Source: DATFVJ01 sp963712955 (GTDB lineage: Bacteria; Actinomycetota; Actinomycetes; Streptosporangiales; Streptosporangiaceae). From it: DNA of 64,000 nucleotides. The stretch is taken from the NCBI GenBank assembly GCA_963712955.1, contig CAVQKF010000020.1:62001-126000 (forward strand), in the 5' to 3' direction. A program made the position numbers and the translations under genes. Of the stretch, positions 37,877 to 46,740 are shown piece after piece; position 1 is the stretch's first letter; every line of letters begins with the position of its first letter. Below the pieces are notes generated by a model. It had not been told where the DNA came from, searched no databases, and was given only the letters and a program-made list of their open reading frames with translations.

Positions 37877-38394
37877 CTACCAGAATCGTGCCGGATGCCC
37901 GGCGATGGATGGCGTTCCACAGCGCCGGTGTGTACGAGTTGCTGCTGCATATCCACGGCAGTCTCGAGGACTATATCGGTGCCGCCGGCGCCGGCGAGTA
38001 TCGAGTCGCCGCCTTCTCGGCCCGCACTCTCGTGCTGCAGTGCTTGTGTGTGCGCGCGCTCGGCGCCGAGGGGGTGCCTGCCGCCGGGGACGATCCGCTG
38101 GCTGATCCGTTCGCCGGGTTGCCCACGGCGACGGTGTCCGCGGGGCTTGCGCTGATCCGGGAGGTCGTCTCCGGTGAAGGCTCAGGTCAGGTCGACCGCG
38201 TGATCGGGTACGTTCGGGCGCTGGAACGCGACCTGGGCTTTGCGGAGCCACCCGCGTCCGTGCGCCGCCCGGAGGGGCTCTACCCAGGCCTGCGCCTGGC
38301 CCGGCAGCTCATCCCGCTGAACCGCGCGTCCGGCTACCCGTTGGCGTTTCCCGCCTCGTGGCTGCCACCTGATGAGTCCACCCAGGAGGGTTAA
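37873..38394 (+). CDS. Helical protein partnered with NTase-2
   Basis: A 173-residue, predominantly helical protein with no recognised family. GTG start overlaps the NTase-2 stop (GTGA), implying translational coupling. Segments such as FHSAGVYELLLHIHGSL and FSARTLVLQCLCVRALG resemble the helical arm of NTase-1 (LSARKALGHVVDALLESYG), suggesting a substrate-binding subunit analogous to HEPN partners of MNT nucleotidyltransferases. This is inference from weak similarity and genetic coupling. Confidence 0.55.
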   Translation: MTTRIVPDARRWMAFHSAGVYELLLHIHGSLEDYIGAAGAGEYRVAAFSARTLVLQCLCVRALGAEGVPAAGDDPLADPFAGLPTATVSAGLALIREVVSGEGSGQVDRVIGYVRALERDLGFAEPPASVRRPEGLYPGLRLARQLIPLNRASGYPLAFPASWLPPDESTQEG

Positions 38395-38400
38395 CGCCAC

Positions 38401-39429
38401 ATGGACATCCTCGTCACGGGCGCGTCGGGCGTTGTCGGCGTGGAAATCTGCGCGGAGCTCGCCCGCACCGGGCGCCGCGCGGTCCAAGTGGCCCGTCGGC
38501 CACCGGGCAGCCGCGGTTGGGTGGCGTGGCACATGGGCGGTGAGGCGCCGCCCAGTGAACTGCGCCGACCGTGGGACGTCATCATCCACACCGCAGCATC
38601 CACCAGGTGGACGATGACCCGTGCAGAGGCGACGGCCGCGAACATCGAGCCGCTGCGCGCCGTGCTGGATCTCGCCGGCCGACACACCCATCTCGTGCAC
38701 GTGTCGACGGCGTACGTGGAGCGCCCGGAAGGCGCGGAAGTCCCCGATGGGTTCGACGGCTACCGCAACGGCTACGAGTGGTCCAAGGCCGCGTGCGAGC
38801 GTCTGCTGGACGACTGGACCGACGGCACGACCGCGATCGTACGTCCGCCGCTCGTCCTCGGCCGGTCCGTCGACGGCGCCATCGCGCGCTTTGGCGGACC
38901 GTACACACTGCTGCAGGCGCTCATGTCCGGCATGGCGCCGGTAATCGTCGGCGACCCAGCTGGGTACGCCGAGATCGCTCCGGTCGACCTCGTTGCGCGG
39001 GCGGTCGTGGCGGCGGCCATGTCGCCGGACGGCCATGACCCTATCGAGATCGTGGCTGCGGGCGACCGGTGCCTGCGCCTGGGCGAGGTGGTCGAGGTGA
39101 TCTTCGGCACGGTCAACGCCTGGCGCGCGGGCGAGGGACTGCCCGCGGTACACCCTCCACCGAAAATCGCGCTCGACACCTGGCACCGCTTCTTCCTGCC
39201 GCTGGCCCGCACCCACCTGTCCGAGGTACAACTCGAGGCCGTGCAGCTGATGGGTATGTTCGAGGCGTACACGAGCATGGCGAGACCGTTCCGGCCGACC
39301 TGGCAGGTCGCTGATCCGCGCGAGGTCATCGCCCGGTCGGTCGAGTACTGGATCGCAAGCAAACCGCGGCTGGCGCGTCGCACGCCGCAGCCCTGGAGCC
39401 TCGTGAGCCCCGCCGCAGTGGACGCATAA
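38401..39429 (+). CDS. SDR-type reductase (male-sterility/NAD-dependent epimerase family)
   Basis: A 342-residue extended SDR: dinucleotide motif VTGASGVVGVEICAEL, HTAAS, VSTAYVE and catalytic YEWSK. The overall pattern (VSTAYVE..., C-terminal helical tail) is closest to the NAD-binding_4 fatty-acyl-CoA/thioester reductases. Such an enzyme could reduce the ACP-bound acyl chain or an activated carboxylate. It starts 4 nt after the preceding stop. Substrate unknown. Confidence 0.82.
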   Translation: MDILVTGASGVVGVEICAELARTGRRAVQVARRPPGSRGWVAWHMGGEAPPSELRRPWDVIIHTAASTRWTMTRAEATAANIEPLRAVLDLAGRHTHLVHVSTAYVERPEGAEVPDGFDGYRNGYEWSKAACERLLDDWTDGTTAIVRPPLVLGRSVDGAIARFGGPYTLLQALMSGMAPVIVGDPAGYAEIAPVDLVARAVVAAAMSPDGHDPIEIVAAGDRCLRLGEVVEVIFGTVNAWRAGEGLPAVHPPPKIALDTWHRFFLPLARTHLSEVQLEAVQLMGMFEAYTSMARPFRPTWQVADPREVIARSVEYWIASKPRLARRTPQPWSLVSPAAVDA

Positions 39430-39538
39430 CGACCCGCGCGAAGATCACCTGGTACCGAATCGTGGTCCGGCATGGGTGGCGGAGGCATCAGATCAGCTCC
39501 ACCCCGGGTGAGAGATCCTTGCACAGGCGGTCCCGCCG

Positions 39539-40525
39539 TCAATCTGCCGCGGCGGCGACGGCGTCCCGCGCTCGGTTTATCCAGTCCGCAGGCGAGGTCA
39601 CCGGGGCCAGGTCCGCGCACGACTCCCGTTCGGCCGGCACGGAAGCGGCCGCGATGCAAACGAAATCCCACACGTCGACGTCCGCGCGGCGTGGGTCGAT
39701 GATGGCGGTGAGCTCGTCCCAGGTCATCGCCGGCCCGTCCGACGCCGCCGCCCGCAGCCTCGCGATCGCCTCCGCCGACGGCACGGACGTCTCAACGCGG
39801 TGCAGCGCCCTGCCGAGATCGAGGTCGTGTGCCGGATACCTGCCTTCCAGCCGGGAAATCCACCGCAGCACCTCGTCGGTGACGTCCGCCCCGGCGCCGT
39901 CCCGCACCACGGTGAGCAGGTCGCGCCGCTCCGCCCGGTCAAGGAAGATCGCCAGCTCGCAGACGACGTCGACCGGTTCGTCGGCGACGTGGACAAAGTT
40001 GATGACGCGGTTCGGGGGATTGAGCACCGACCGCAGTTGGGTTTCCCCGCGGGCACCTGGATCGGCCGGGCCCTTCAGGTCTGCCAGGCGAGCCGAACCG
40101 GGAACCACTCCGTCGTAGCACGTGTCGTCGAGAATCAGCAGCAGCGTGTCGGTCGCGGTGTGCATGATCGTCATCAGGTTGAGACGGTCGGTCGGGTAGA
40201 CGTTCCAGTTGTAGCGCCACAGCTCTCGCATCGAGTGCCGGTTGTGCCGGAATGGCGAAACGCCGACGCTTCGGAAGCCCTGCCCGTCGAGGAACTCCAT
40301 GATGCGCCTCATACGCCGCCCCACCACGCCGTCGCACTTGAAGGTGAGCAGCGCCGAACGGCCCAACATGCTCGCCGCGCGGGGGCCGAAGATGTCATCC
40401 ACATCGGCCCAGCACTCGCGGAAGTACAGGTCCTCGGCGAGCAATTCCTGTTTGCGCTGGGAGGCTGTCAGCGCGCTCCAAGTGGCGGGCGTGGGCATGT
40501 GGTCGCTGGCTGGAACTCGGTGCAT
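39539..40525 (-). CDS. Nucleoside-diphosphate-kinase-like protein 1
   Basis: An approximately 328-residue protein with an NDK-like fold in the middle. LLTFKCDGVVGRRMRRIMEF corresponds to the NDK nucleotide-binding Lys segment. INFVHVADEPVDVVCELAIF corresponds to the NxxHGSDS phosphohistidine loop, keeping the His but reading HVADEP. An N-terminal extension (LYFRECWADVDDIFG) and a long C-terminal domain are absent from true NDK. ATG 40525 has AAGGAG upstream; 40534 is also possible. It is a paralogue of the next gene. Function beyond the fold is unknown; it may phosphorylate a nucleotide, a protein or the peptide. Confidence 0.75.
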   Translation of the reverse strand: MHRVPASDHMPTPATWSALTASQRKQELLAEDLYFRECWADVDDIFGPRAASMLGRSALLTFKCDGVVGRRMRRIMEFLDGQGFRSVGVSPFRHNRHSMRELWRYNWNVYPTDRLNLMTIMHTATDTLLLILDDTCYDGVVPGSARLADLKGPADPGARGETQLRSVLNPPNRVINFVHVADEPVDVVCELAIFLDRAERRDLLTVVRDGAGADVTDEVLRWISRLEGRYPAHDLDLGRALHRVETSVPSAEAIARLRAAASDGPAMTWDELTAIIDPRRADVDVWDFVCIAAASVPAERESCADLAPVTSPADWINRARDAVAAAAD

Positions 40526-40637
40526 GATGCGCATTCTCCTTATTCGCGCTCGCCGTCGACTTTTTCCGCGCTCGCCGCCGACGGTATCTGCCGGGCCGCC
40601 GTTTCCCGACATTGCCGCGCAGGGTACCAGGCCGCGA

Positions 40638-41684
40638 TCAGCTCTGGCGCCCACCGACCCACTCCGCCCGGCCCCCGGTGAGCTCCCGGCCATGCCGCCA
40701 ACTCTCCGGGTCGGGATTGACGAGAACCTTGACCGTACCGGGTTCGTCGTAGGTGATGAAGCTTGTTCCCAGCACCGCGATATCCCACGGATCGAGGCTC
40801 ACGGCCAGCCCATCCAGCCGCCGTCGGAACGGTCGCCACTCGATGCGCTGGCCGGCCCGCATCCGGTCGAGGTCGGCAAGCAGATGCGCCACCACATCCG
40901 GATTGCCAGGCTGGGCCGAGCGGACCGCGTCGCTCACCCGCTCGACGGACTCCGCGCTGATCAGCGACCGGCCCGGGGCGGGATGCTGGCACAACGCCTG
41001 GGCCAGGGCCTCCTCGTCGGTGCGCCCCGGTTGACCGTCACGCAGCCGCTCCAGCAGCCGCAGCCGGGCCGGATGGTGGAACAGCAGCCCGAACTCGCGC
41101 ACAAGATCGGCTGGCTCGTCGGCGACGTGGATGAGGCTGAGCACTCGGTTCGGCTGGCCGAGCAGGTGGCGCAGCGTGCCGGGCACCTGAACCGCCATCA
41201 TCGCGGAGCCCTTGAGCGAGCTGAGCCGCACGCTGGCCGGCAGGTCGTGGTTCTCCGCGCTGTGCAGCGCCAGCATCAATGCCGGGCCGGTCTCGAGCAC
41301 GGCCTCATTGACCGCGAGCCGATCGAGTGTCGCGGAGGTGAGCTGGTAGCGCCAGAGCTCGCGCCAGAGCGTCCGGTGCAACCTCAGCGCCCGCACGCCA
41401 ACCGGGGTGAAGTCGTGATCGCGAAGGAAGCCGAGGACGGGGGCGAGCTTGCCTGCTACCAGCCCGTCCGGTTTGATCATCAGCATCGCCGACTGCCACA
41501 GGGCCTCGCCCAGGGCGTCACCGAACACCCACTCGACATCGTCGAGGCCCTCGCGGAAGTACGTCTCCCGGCCGTACAGTTGTTCCTTCAACGGGATGCG
41601 GGTCAGTACGGACCATGGCACCGATGCGATTGCCAACCCCCTCGTCGTCGACTCTCCGACGTGTGTCGTGAATCTCTGAAACAT
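40638..41684 (-). CDS. Nucleoside-diphosphate-kinase-like protein 2
   Basis: A 348-residue paralogue of the preceding gene, closer to real NDK: MLMIKPDGLVAGKLAPVLGF keeps the canonical IKPDG, PGTLRHLLGQPNRV keeps the PGT-I/L-R segment, and LSLIHVADEPADLVREFGLLF has the His with the altered HVADEP loop. The same N-terminal extension (ETYFREGLDDVEWVFG) and C-terminal domain occur as in protein 1. It is divergent from precursor 2 and shares its upstream region. ATG 41684 lacks a good Shine-Dalgarno. Confidence 0.8.
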   Translation of the reverse strand: MFQRFTTHVGESTTRGLAIASVPWSVLTRIPLKEQLYGRETYFREGLDDVEWVFGDALGEALWQSAMLMIKPDGLVAGKLAPVLGFLRDHDFTPVGVRALRLHRTLWRELWRYQLTSATLDRLAVNEAVLETGPALMLALHSAENHDLPASVRLSSLKGSAMMAVQVPGTLRHLLGQPNRVLSLIHVADEPADLVREFGLLFHHPARLRLLERLRDGQPGRTDEEALAQALCQHPAPGRSLISAESVERVSDAVRSAQPGNPDVVAHLLADLDRMRAGQRIEWRPFRRRLDGLAVSLDPWDIAVLGTSFITYDEPGTVKVLVNPDPESWRHGRELTGGRAEWVGGRQS

Positions 41685-41801
41685 ACGTTACTAAGCCAGA
41701 TATTGCCACCACCTCAATGACGTAGAATAAACCGTCAGGCCACGCGAGACAAGAATATTTCGTCAGCGGTAGTCAGGACTGGAAACTGCGCGTATCAAAG
41801 G

Positions 41802-41830
41802 TTGACAGTTTCCGCGACTGTCGATGTAGC
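41802..41830 (+). promoter_or_regulatory. Predicted promoter of precursor peptide 2
   Basis: TTGACA (41802-41807), 17-nt spacer, TGTAGC (41825-41830), aligned with the promoter of precursor 1. The following leader GGTGGTCCCGCC and AAGGAGTGTG are also conserved. Confidence 0.7.
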
Positions 41831-41875
41831 CTCTGATTGCGGGACAGGTGGTCCCGCCCGGAAAGGAGTGTGAAG

Positions 41876-42088
41876 ATGCGCGAGGCAATCTCCACCGCAG
41901 TCCAGAGCAGCAACTTCGACCTGAAGAACGAACTGGTCGAGCTCAGTCCGTCGAGCACCGTCGCATTGCGGGTGTCGATGGGTGTCAGGGACCTCGAGGC
42001 AATGCGCACGCAGCGGATCTCCGTGCCCGCGTCCAAGCACGGCCTCGAGACCATCTGCGGCGCGTCCTGCGAGACCGGCGCCCAGTAG
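41876..42088 (+). CDS. RiPP-like precursor peptide 2
   Basis: A 70-residue peptide, same length as precursor 1. Leader part MREAISTAVQSSNFDLKNEL; the variable residues cluster at 24-31. The final eleven residues (ICGASCETGAQ) and PASKHGLE before them are unchanged between copies. Cys61/Cys65 and the terminal Gln70 are the most obvious functional sites. AAGGAG precedes the ATG. It heads a + strand operon: PP-loop ATPase, FAD-PDE fusion, flavin monooxygenase, AtzG-like protein, amidase. The product class is not one I recognise. Confidence 0.82.
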   Translation: MREAISTAVQSSNFDLKNELVELSPSSTVALRVSMGVRDLEAMRTQRISVPASKHGLETICGASCETGAQ

Positions 42089-42097
42089 GAATCGTTG

Positions 42098-42127
42098 AGG
42101 TGGGTCGCCAACGACGACGGCCCACCT
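42098..42127 (+). terminator. Hairpin after precursor peptide 2
   Basis: AGGTGGGTCG pairs with CGGCCCACCT (one G-U), at the same distance from the stop as in locus 1. Probably a partial terminator that sets precursor-to-enzyme ratio. Confidence 0.7.
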
Positions 42128-42156
42128 TCTTACCCCCGCCTCTATGTTGAACCGAT

Positions 42157-43407
42157 ATGTTGAACCGAACGGTTAGGGACATGAACTCGGTATCGCGTGG
42201 CCTTCCCGCAGTCGCCGTCGTCACTTCACACGGCCGCCAGCGGCTCGCCGGAGAAGCCGGCGACCGTCTCATCGACATCCTCAACCGAAACAACGTGCCC
42301 TGGTCAGCGGTGTCGGCATATGTGGTGCCAGCATCGGGCGCGGAACCCCGGCTCTCACCGTGCCTGGACATCAGGCTCGGCGAGTTTCCTGATGCGTCCG
42401 AGATCCTGCTGTACTTCAACCGCAACGTGAACCCGTTCATCTTCGGGCTGGACGGATTCCGCGTCGCCGACAGTGAGGACCCCGGGGCCGAGGCGACAGA
42501 GTACCTCTACCAGCGCCTTGACAACGACAGCGGCACGGCCGAGGCCTTCCTCAAGAAGCTGAGCCCGCAGGAGTGCAAGACGATCGTCGCTGACCAGGTC
42601 GGCGGCACCATCCGCTCCCACGTGCCTGCCGGCGCTGAGATCGTCGTCGGTGTCAGCGGCGGTGGTGACAGTAACGCGCTGCTGTACGGGCTGAGCCAAC
42701 TGAAGGACCATGGGGTCACGGTCCACCCGGTCATCCTGCAGGGCATCCCCGACTGGGACGCGGGCGTGCCGCGCGCACAGGCCTTATGCGACAGCTACGG
42801 GCTCCCGCTCAGGGTCATGGCGGCGGACGAGGTCAAGGAGCTGCTCGGTGTGCCGCTCGACTCGGTGCCGCTGATCGACCGGTTCGAAAACGAGTTCCAG
42901 GGCGACGACTTCGAGTTCCTCGGCACCCTGCTCATCCGGCTCGCCCTGTCGCAGCACGCCCGTGCACTCGGCACGCCGTACATCTGCACGGGCGTGAACC
43001 TCGAGGACATCGTCTGCGAGAACCTCTACCGAGTCTCCAGCGGCATGAAGCCCGCCGGCTTCCCGTTGCGGCACATCGGCGACGTGAATCTGGTTCTGCC
43101 GCTGTGGCTGTGCCCAAAGCGGATCATCGACGGCTGCTTCCCCAAGTTCTCGCTGGAGAACTACGAAGCCCGCTACCCCTGTTTCTCCCTCGGCCGCAAC
43201 CTCTACTACAGCGTGGTGTACGCGATGCAGTCGCAGTTCCCCGGCTACCTGGAGCAGCTGGCCCGCGGGTTGTCGGCGCTCAGCATGCAGGACCCTGTGG
43301 AGTACACCTACGACGAGCAGCTCGGCTTCCACGTCGAGCGGTCGGTTCCGTTCCCCCTGCTGCGCAGGTTCCAGAAGATGCTCGGCGGCTCCCTCGCCCG
43401 CTTCTGA
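42157..43407 (+). CDS. PP-loop ATPase (TtcA/TilS-like)
   Basis: A 416-residue ATP-pyrophosphatase-fold protein. The PP-loop IVVGVSGGGDSNALLYGLSQ is exact. Downstream are QGIPDWDAGVPRAQALCDSYGLPLRV and TPYICTGVNLEDIVCENLY, typical of N-type ATP pyrophosphatases that adenylate a carbonyl before sulfur or nitrogen transfer. An N-terminal roughly 150-residue domain (HGRQRLAGEAGDRLIDILNR) looks ubiquitin-like/beta-grasp at its start. In a peptide operon, thioamide, thiocarboxylate or amide chemistry on the precursor is plausible. Start ATG 42157 or ATG 42181. Preceding duplicated ATGTTGAACCGA is odd. Confidence 0.85.
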   Translation: MLNRTVRDMNSVSRGLPAVAVVTSHGRQRLAGEAGDRLIDILNRNNVPWSAVSAYVVPASGAEPRLSPCLDIRLGEFPDASEILLYFNRNVNPFIFGLDGFRVADSEDPGAEATEYLYQRLDNDSGTAEAFLKKLSPQECKTIVADQVGGTIRSHVPAGAEIVVGVSGGGDSNALLYGLSQLKDHGVTVHPVILQGIPDWDAGVPRAQALCDSYGLPLRVMAADEVKELLGVPLDSVPLIDRFENEFQGDDFEFLGTLLIRLALSQHARALGTPYICTGVNLEDIVCENLYRVSSGMKPAGFPLRHIGDVNLVLPLWLCPKRIIDGCFPKFSLENYEARYPCFSLGRNLYYSVVYAMQSQFPGYLEQLARGLSALSMQDPVEYTYDEQLGFHVERSVPFPLLRRFQKMLGGSLARF

Positions 43408-43443
43408 CCGATCCTTCACCCGGTACGAGACTCGGGGTCCCTG

Positions 43444-46400
43444 GTGACCGAACGACGCATAGTGATCGTAGGCGGCGGTCCCCTGTCGACCTATGCCGTG
43501 AGTCACCTCGCCGCTGTCCTGCCCGGCGCCGGCACCGAGGTGCGGTTCCGCCTGTCGGTCTTCGACCGCGGCGGCCGGTTCGGTGCGGGGGACGTCCACA
43601 GCGACCGGCAGGCGCGCAGCAGCTACCTGAACCGGGTGGCGGCCCAGATCGCGTTCGCGGCCGACGAGTCGAACCAGGCCGCGACGCGCCTGTTGCCGAA
43701 GCGCCTGCGCCCGGCCTTCCCCGAATGGTGCAAGGAGCGGTTCGCCCTCACCCGCGACCCCGACTTCGACCTCCAGCCGCACGACGTGCCGAGGCGGTAC
43801 GTGCACGGCGTAGCGCTGCGGGACATGTTCCACCGCTACGTGGACCGGCTGCGCAGCCTGCCTAACGTCTCGGTTGACCTGCACCAGGCGGAGGTCACCG
43901 ACGTGGTCCGCGGCGGCCGGCAGGACCCGCCGTTCCTGGTGCGGACCGACGACCGGCAAACCCCCGAGTTGACCGCCCATCACATCCTGTTCGTTACCGG
44001 CCACTCGCACAACCGGCTCACCGAGCGCCTCGAGGGGGATGGTGGCACCCGGTACGTCGACGACCCCTATCCGCTGGATCAGCGAATCACCATGAAGACG
44101 GCGCCGACCGGGGCGGTGATCGGGGTGAACGGACTCGGCCTGACCGCCATCGACGTCATCCTGCACCTCAGCGAGGGGCGCGGCGGACATTTCATCGAAA
44201 CCGGCGACGGCAGCACGCTGCGGTATGTCCGAAGTGGACGCGAGCCGGCCGTTATCGTGGCGGTCAGCCCGAGCGGTGTGCCAGTCTCCGGCCGCGCGAC
44301 AAACCAGAAGATCGCCGACCCGGCCGCCCTGCAGCACCGGGCTGTCTTCTTCACTATCGCCGCCATCCACCGGCTGCGCGGCTGTGCCGACGTGGTCCGC
44401 ACCGACAGCAGGGGGCGCCTCGACTTCTCCCGGCACCTGCTGCCCTTGGTGGTGCTGGAAATGGCCTACGTCTACTACCTGACCCTCCTCGGCCCCCGCT
44501 TCGGTGACAAGGTGCGCACGGCGGTCGGCGAGCGATACCAGAGATTCCTCGCCGGCGAGGCACCGTGGTCAACCCCGGGGATCGACTTCCTCCTGGAGCC
44601 GGTGCAGGAGGCGTTCGCGCGAGCCGCATCCACGGTCGCAGCACAGCGCGGCTCCGGCCCGGCCGCGCGAGCCGACCTTCTCGATGCGTTCCGCCAGGTC
44701 CTGTACGGGCCAGTCGAGGCGTGGCCGCCGCCCGGCACTGCGTCGCCCTGGGGCCACCCGGTCGACATTCACGAGCATCGGTTCGACTGGCGTCAGGCGC
44801 TGGAACCCGTTGCCGCCGAGCCTGCGCCGCGAGGAGCAACCTGGCACGAACGCGTCGCTTTGCACCTGCGCCGGGACGTCGCCTTCTGCGCCCAGGGCAG
44901 CGTGGCCAACCCGCTCAAGGCGGCCTGCGACGGGGTGTGGCGCGATCTGCGGGCGGAGTTCGCGGCGGCGGTCGACCGCGGCGGGCTGCGCCCCGAGTCG
45001 CAGCGCACCTTCCTGCGCCGCTACCTGCGCTACTACAATCGCCTCTCGAACGGGCCGGCCTCCTGCCGATGCGCAAGGTCCTCGCGCTGGTGGAGGAGGG
45101 CCTGCTTGATCTCTCGGTCGGCCCAGCCCCGGCGGTGCTGCGCAGCGGTGACGGCCACATCCAGCTCGCGGGCCCGACGACCCGCGTGGTGCGCCGGGTC
45201 GACGCCCTGATCGAGGCACGGGTGCATCCGTTCGACCCAGGTCGTGACACGGCACCGCTGTACGGTAACCTCCTGCGTCACGGACTGGTCCGGCAGTGGC
45301 GCAACCCCGGCGACGGCTCTGGCGAGGCGGATCTCGTCCCCGGGGCTCTCGACCTCGACGAGGCCTACCATCCGGTGTCAGTCGCTGGTGCGGTGGAAAG
45401 ACGCCTGACGTTTCACGGCGCGCCCGCCGACGGGCTGCGGCTGTTCCAGCTCAGTGCCGCACGGCCGCACTCCGACAGCTACGTCCTGAATAACGCCGTG
45501 CGCTGGGCCGAGGAGCTCGTGGCGATGCTCCCAGCCGCCCGGGTCGAAGCCCAGTACCCGAGTAGGACCCCCAGGCCCGGTGGCGAGCGGGATCGCTCCC
45601 CGATAAGCCCTCCGCCGACGCCAGCCAGTTCCCCCTCTGTGACCGAGGTGCGGCGGCTCCTGCGCGAGCTGCTGATCCGCGAGCGGGACTCGGCCGCACC
45701 CCGCGACGTCGTAGTGCTCGCAGTGGACGGAATTCCCTATGAACTGGCCCGTCAGTGCTGGCCCGCCGCGCATACCCTGCGGATGCGCTCGGTCTATCCC
45801 ACCACCTCGTCGGCAGGATGGTTGAGCAGCCTGACTGGGCAGAGTGTGGCTCAGCACCGCGTACCCGGCGTCGTGTTCGCTCTCGCGCACACCTCGCGGC
45901 GCCAACTGGTCAACGTCTTCGAGTACCGGGGCACGGGCCTGGTCAGCCCGAGCGGTACCATCTTCAGCGACGCGGCCACGCTCGGATACCGTCCATATGC
46001 GATCCCATGCGACCTCGAGGCGCACGACTGCACGTGGCAGGATGAGCTCCTGCGGGGTGCGCAACGGGTGCCCGGACATCGCCTCTACCCGGTCCGTTCC
46101 GGGAGCTACTGGCCCCGGCCACCCGCCGAGATCTGCGACGATGTCCGCTCGGCCATCGCCGGGGCCCGGGGCGGGCCGCCGGCTGTCGGCCCGTACCTGG
46201 TGTGGTGCTTCATCGAGGTGGACCGGCATGTGCACGAGCACGGGTACGACGCGCACGTCGCGAGTGTGCTCACCGGCCTAGGTGACATTGCGCAGGAGCT
46301 GGCGCAGGATGGCGCCTTGGTGGTGGCCCATGCCGACCACGGCCTGGTTCCGACCAGGCCCGACCCCGGTCTCAGCCGCATGCTCGACGCCCTGCGGGCG

Positions 46401-46739
46401 CGGTTCCCGTTCGACATGGGTGGGGCGGGGCGGACCCGGTGGCTCTACGCCCGTCCGGCGACGGCGCCGCGCCTCGGCGCCGAGCTGCGCCGGTCGGCGC
46501 CAGCGTCGGTGCGCGTGCGGCGGGCGTCCCAGGTCTTCCCGGCGGCGGTCCGCCCGCGCATCGGCGACGTGGTGCTCGTCGCGCAGGGCGATAGGTTCCT
46601 GACCGAGCCGGGCTACCGCTACGACCATGGCTCCGCGACCGACGCCGAGCTCTACGTCCCGTTCTCGGTGTGGGATGCCCGCACAGGCGCGGCCGGGCCG
46701 ACGCCGGGTCCGGGCCAATCGGCCAGTCGGGGAGCGTGA
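43444..46739 (+). CDS. FAD/NAD(P)-binding oxidoreductase fused to type I phosphodiesterase domain (one frameshift)
   Basis: Part 1 (GTG 43444 to about 45560) is an FAD/NAD(P)-binding protein of the NAD_binding_9 kind: IVIVGGGPLSTYAVSHLAA, FDRGGRFGAGDVHS, RYVHGVALRDMFHRYV, VIGVNGLGLTAIDVIL. A frameshift lies near 45050-45065: RYYNRLSNGP in the first frame, then LLPMRKVLALVEEGLLDLSV in the second. Part 2 follows with no stop codon through a Pro-rich linker (ISPPPTPASSPS). It is a nucleotide pyrophosphatase/phosphodiesterase-like domain: VVVLAVDGIPYELARQ, VYPTTSSAGWLSSLTGQ (candidate catalytic Thr) and VVAHADHGL (metal ligands). A separate start at GTG 45639 cannot be excluded. Soluble enzymes; substrates unknown, though a phosphodiesterase beside nucleotidyltransferase-fold genes is suggestive. 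Confidence 0.78.
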
Positions 46740-46740
46740 G

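Noticed and set aside
41750..42100. Precursor 2 as a class I lanthipeptide
   Set aside because: The NFDLKNEL segment resembles FxLD leaders, but no LanB, LanC or other lanthionine synthetase gene is present in the window.
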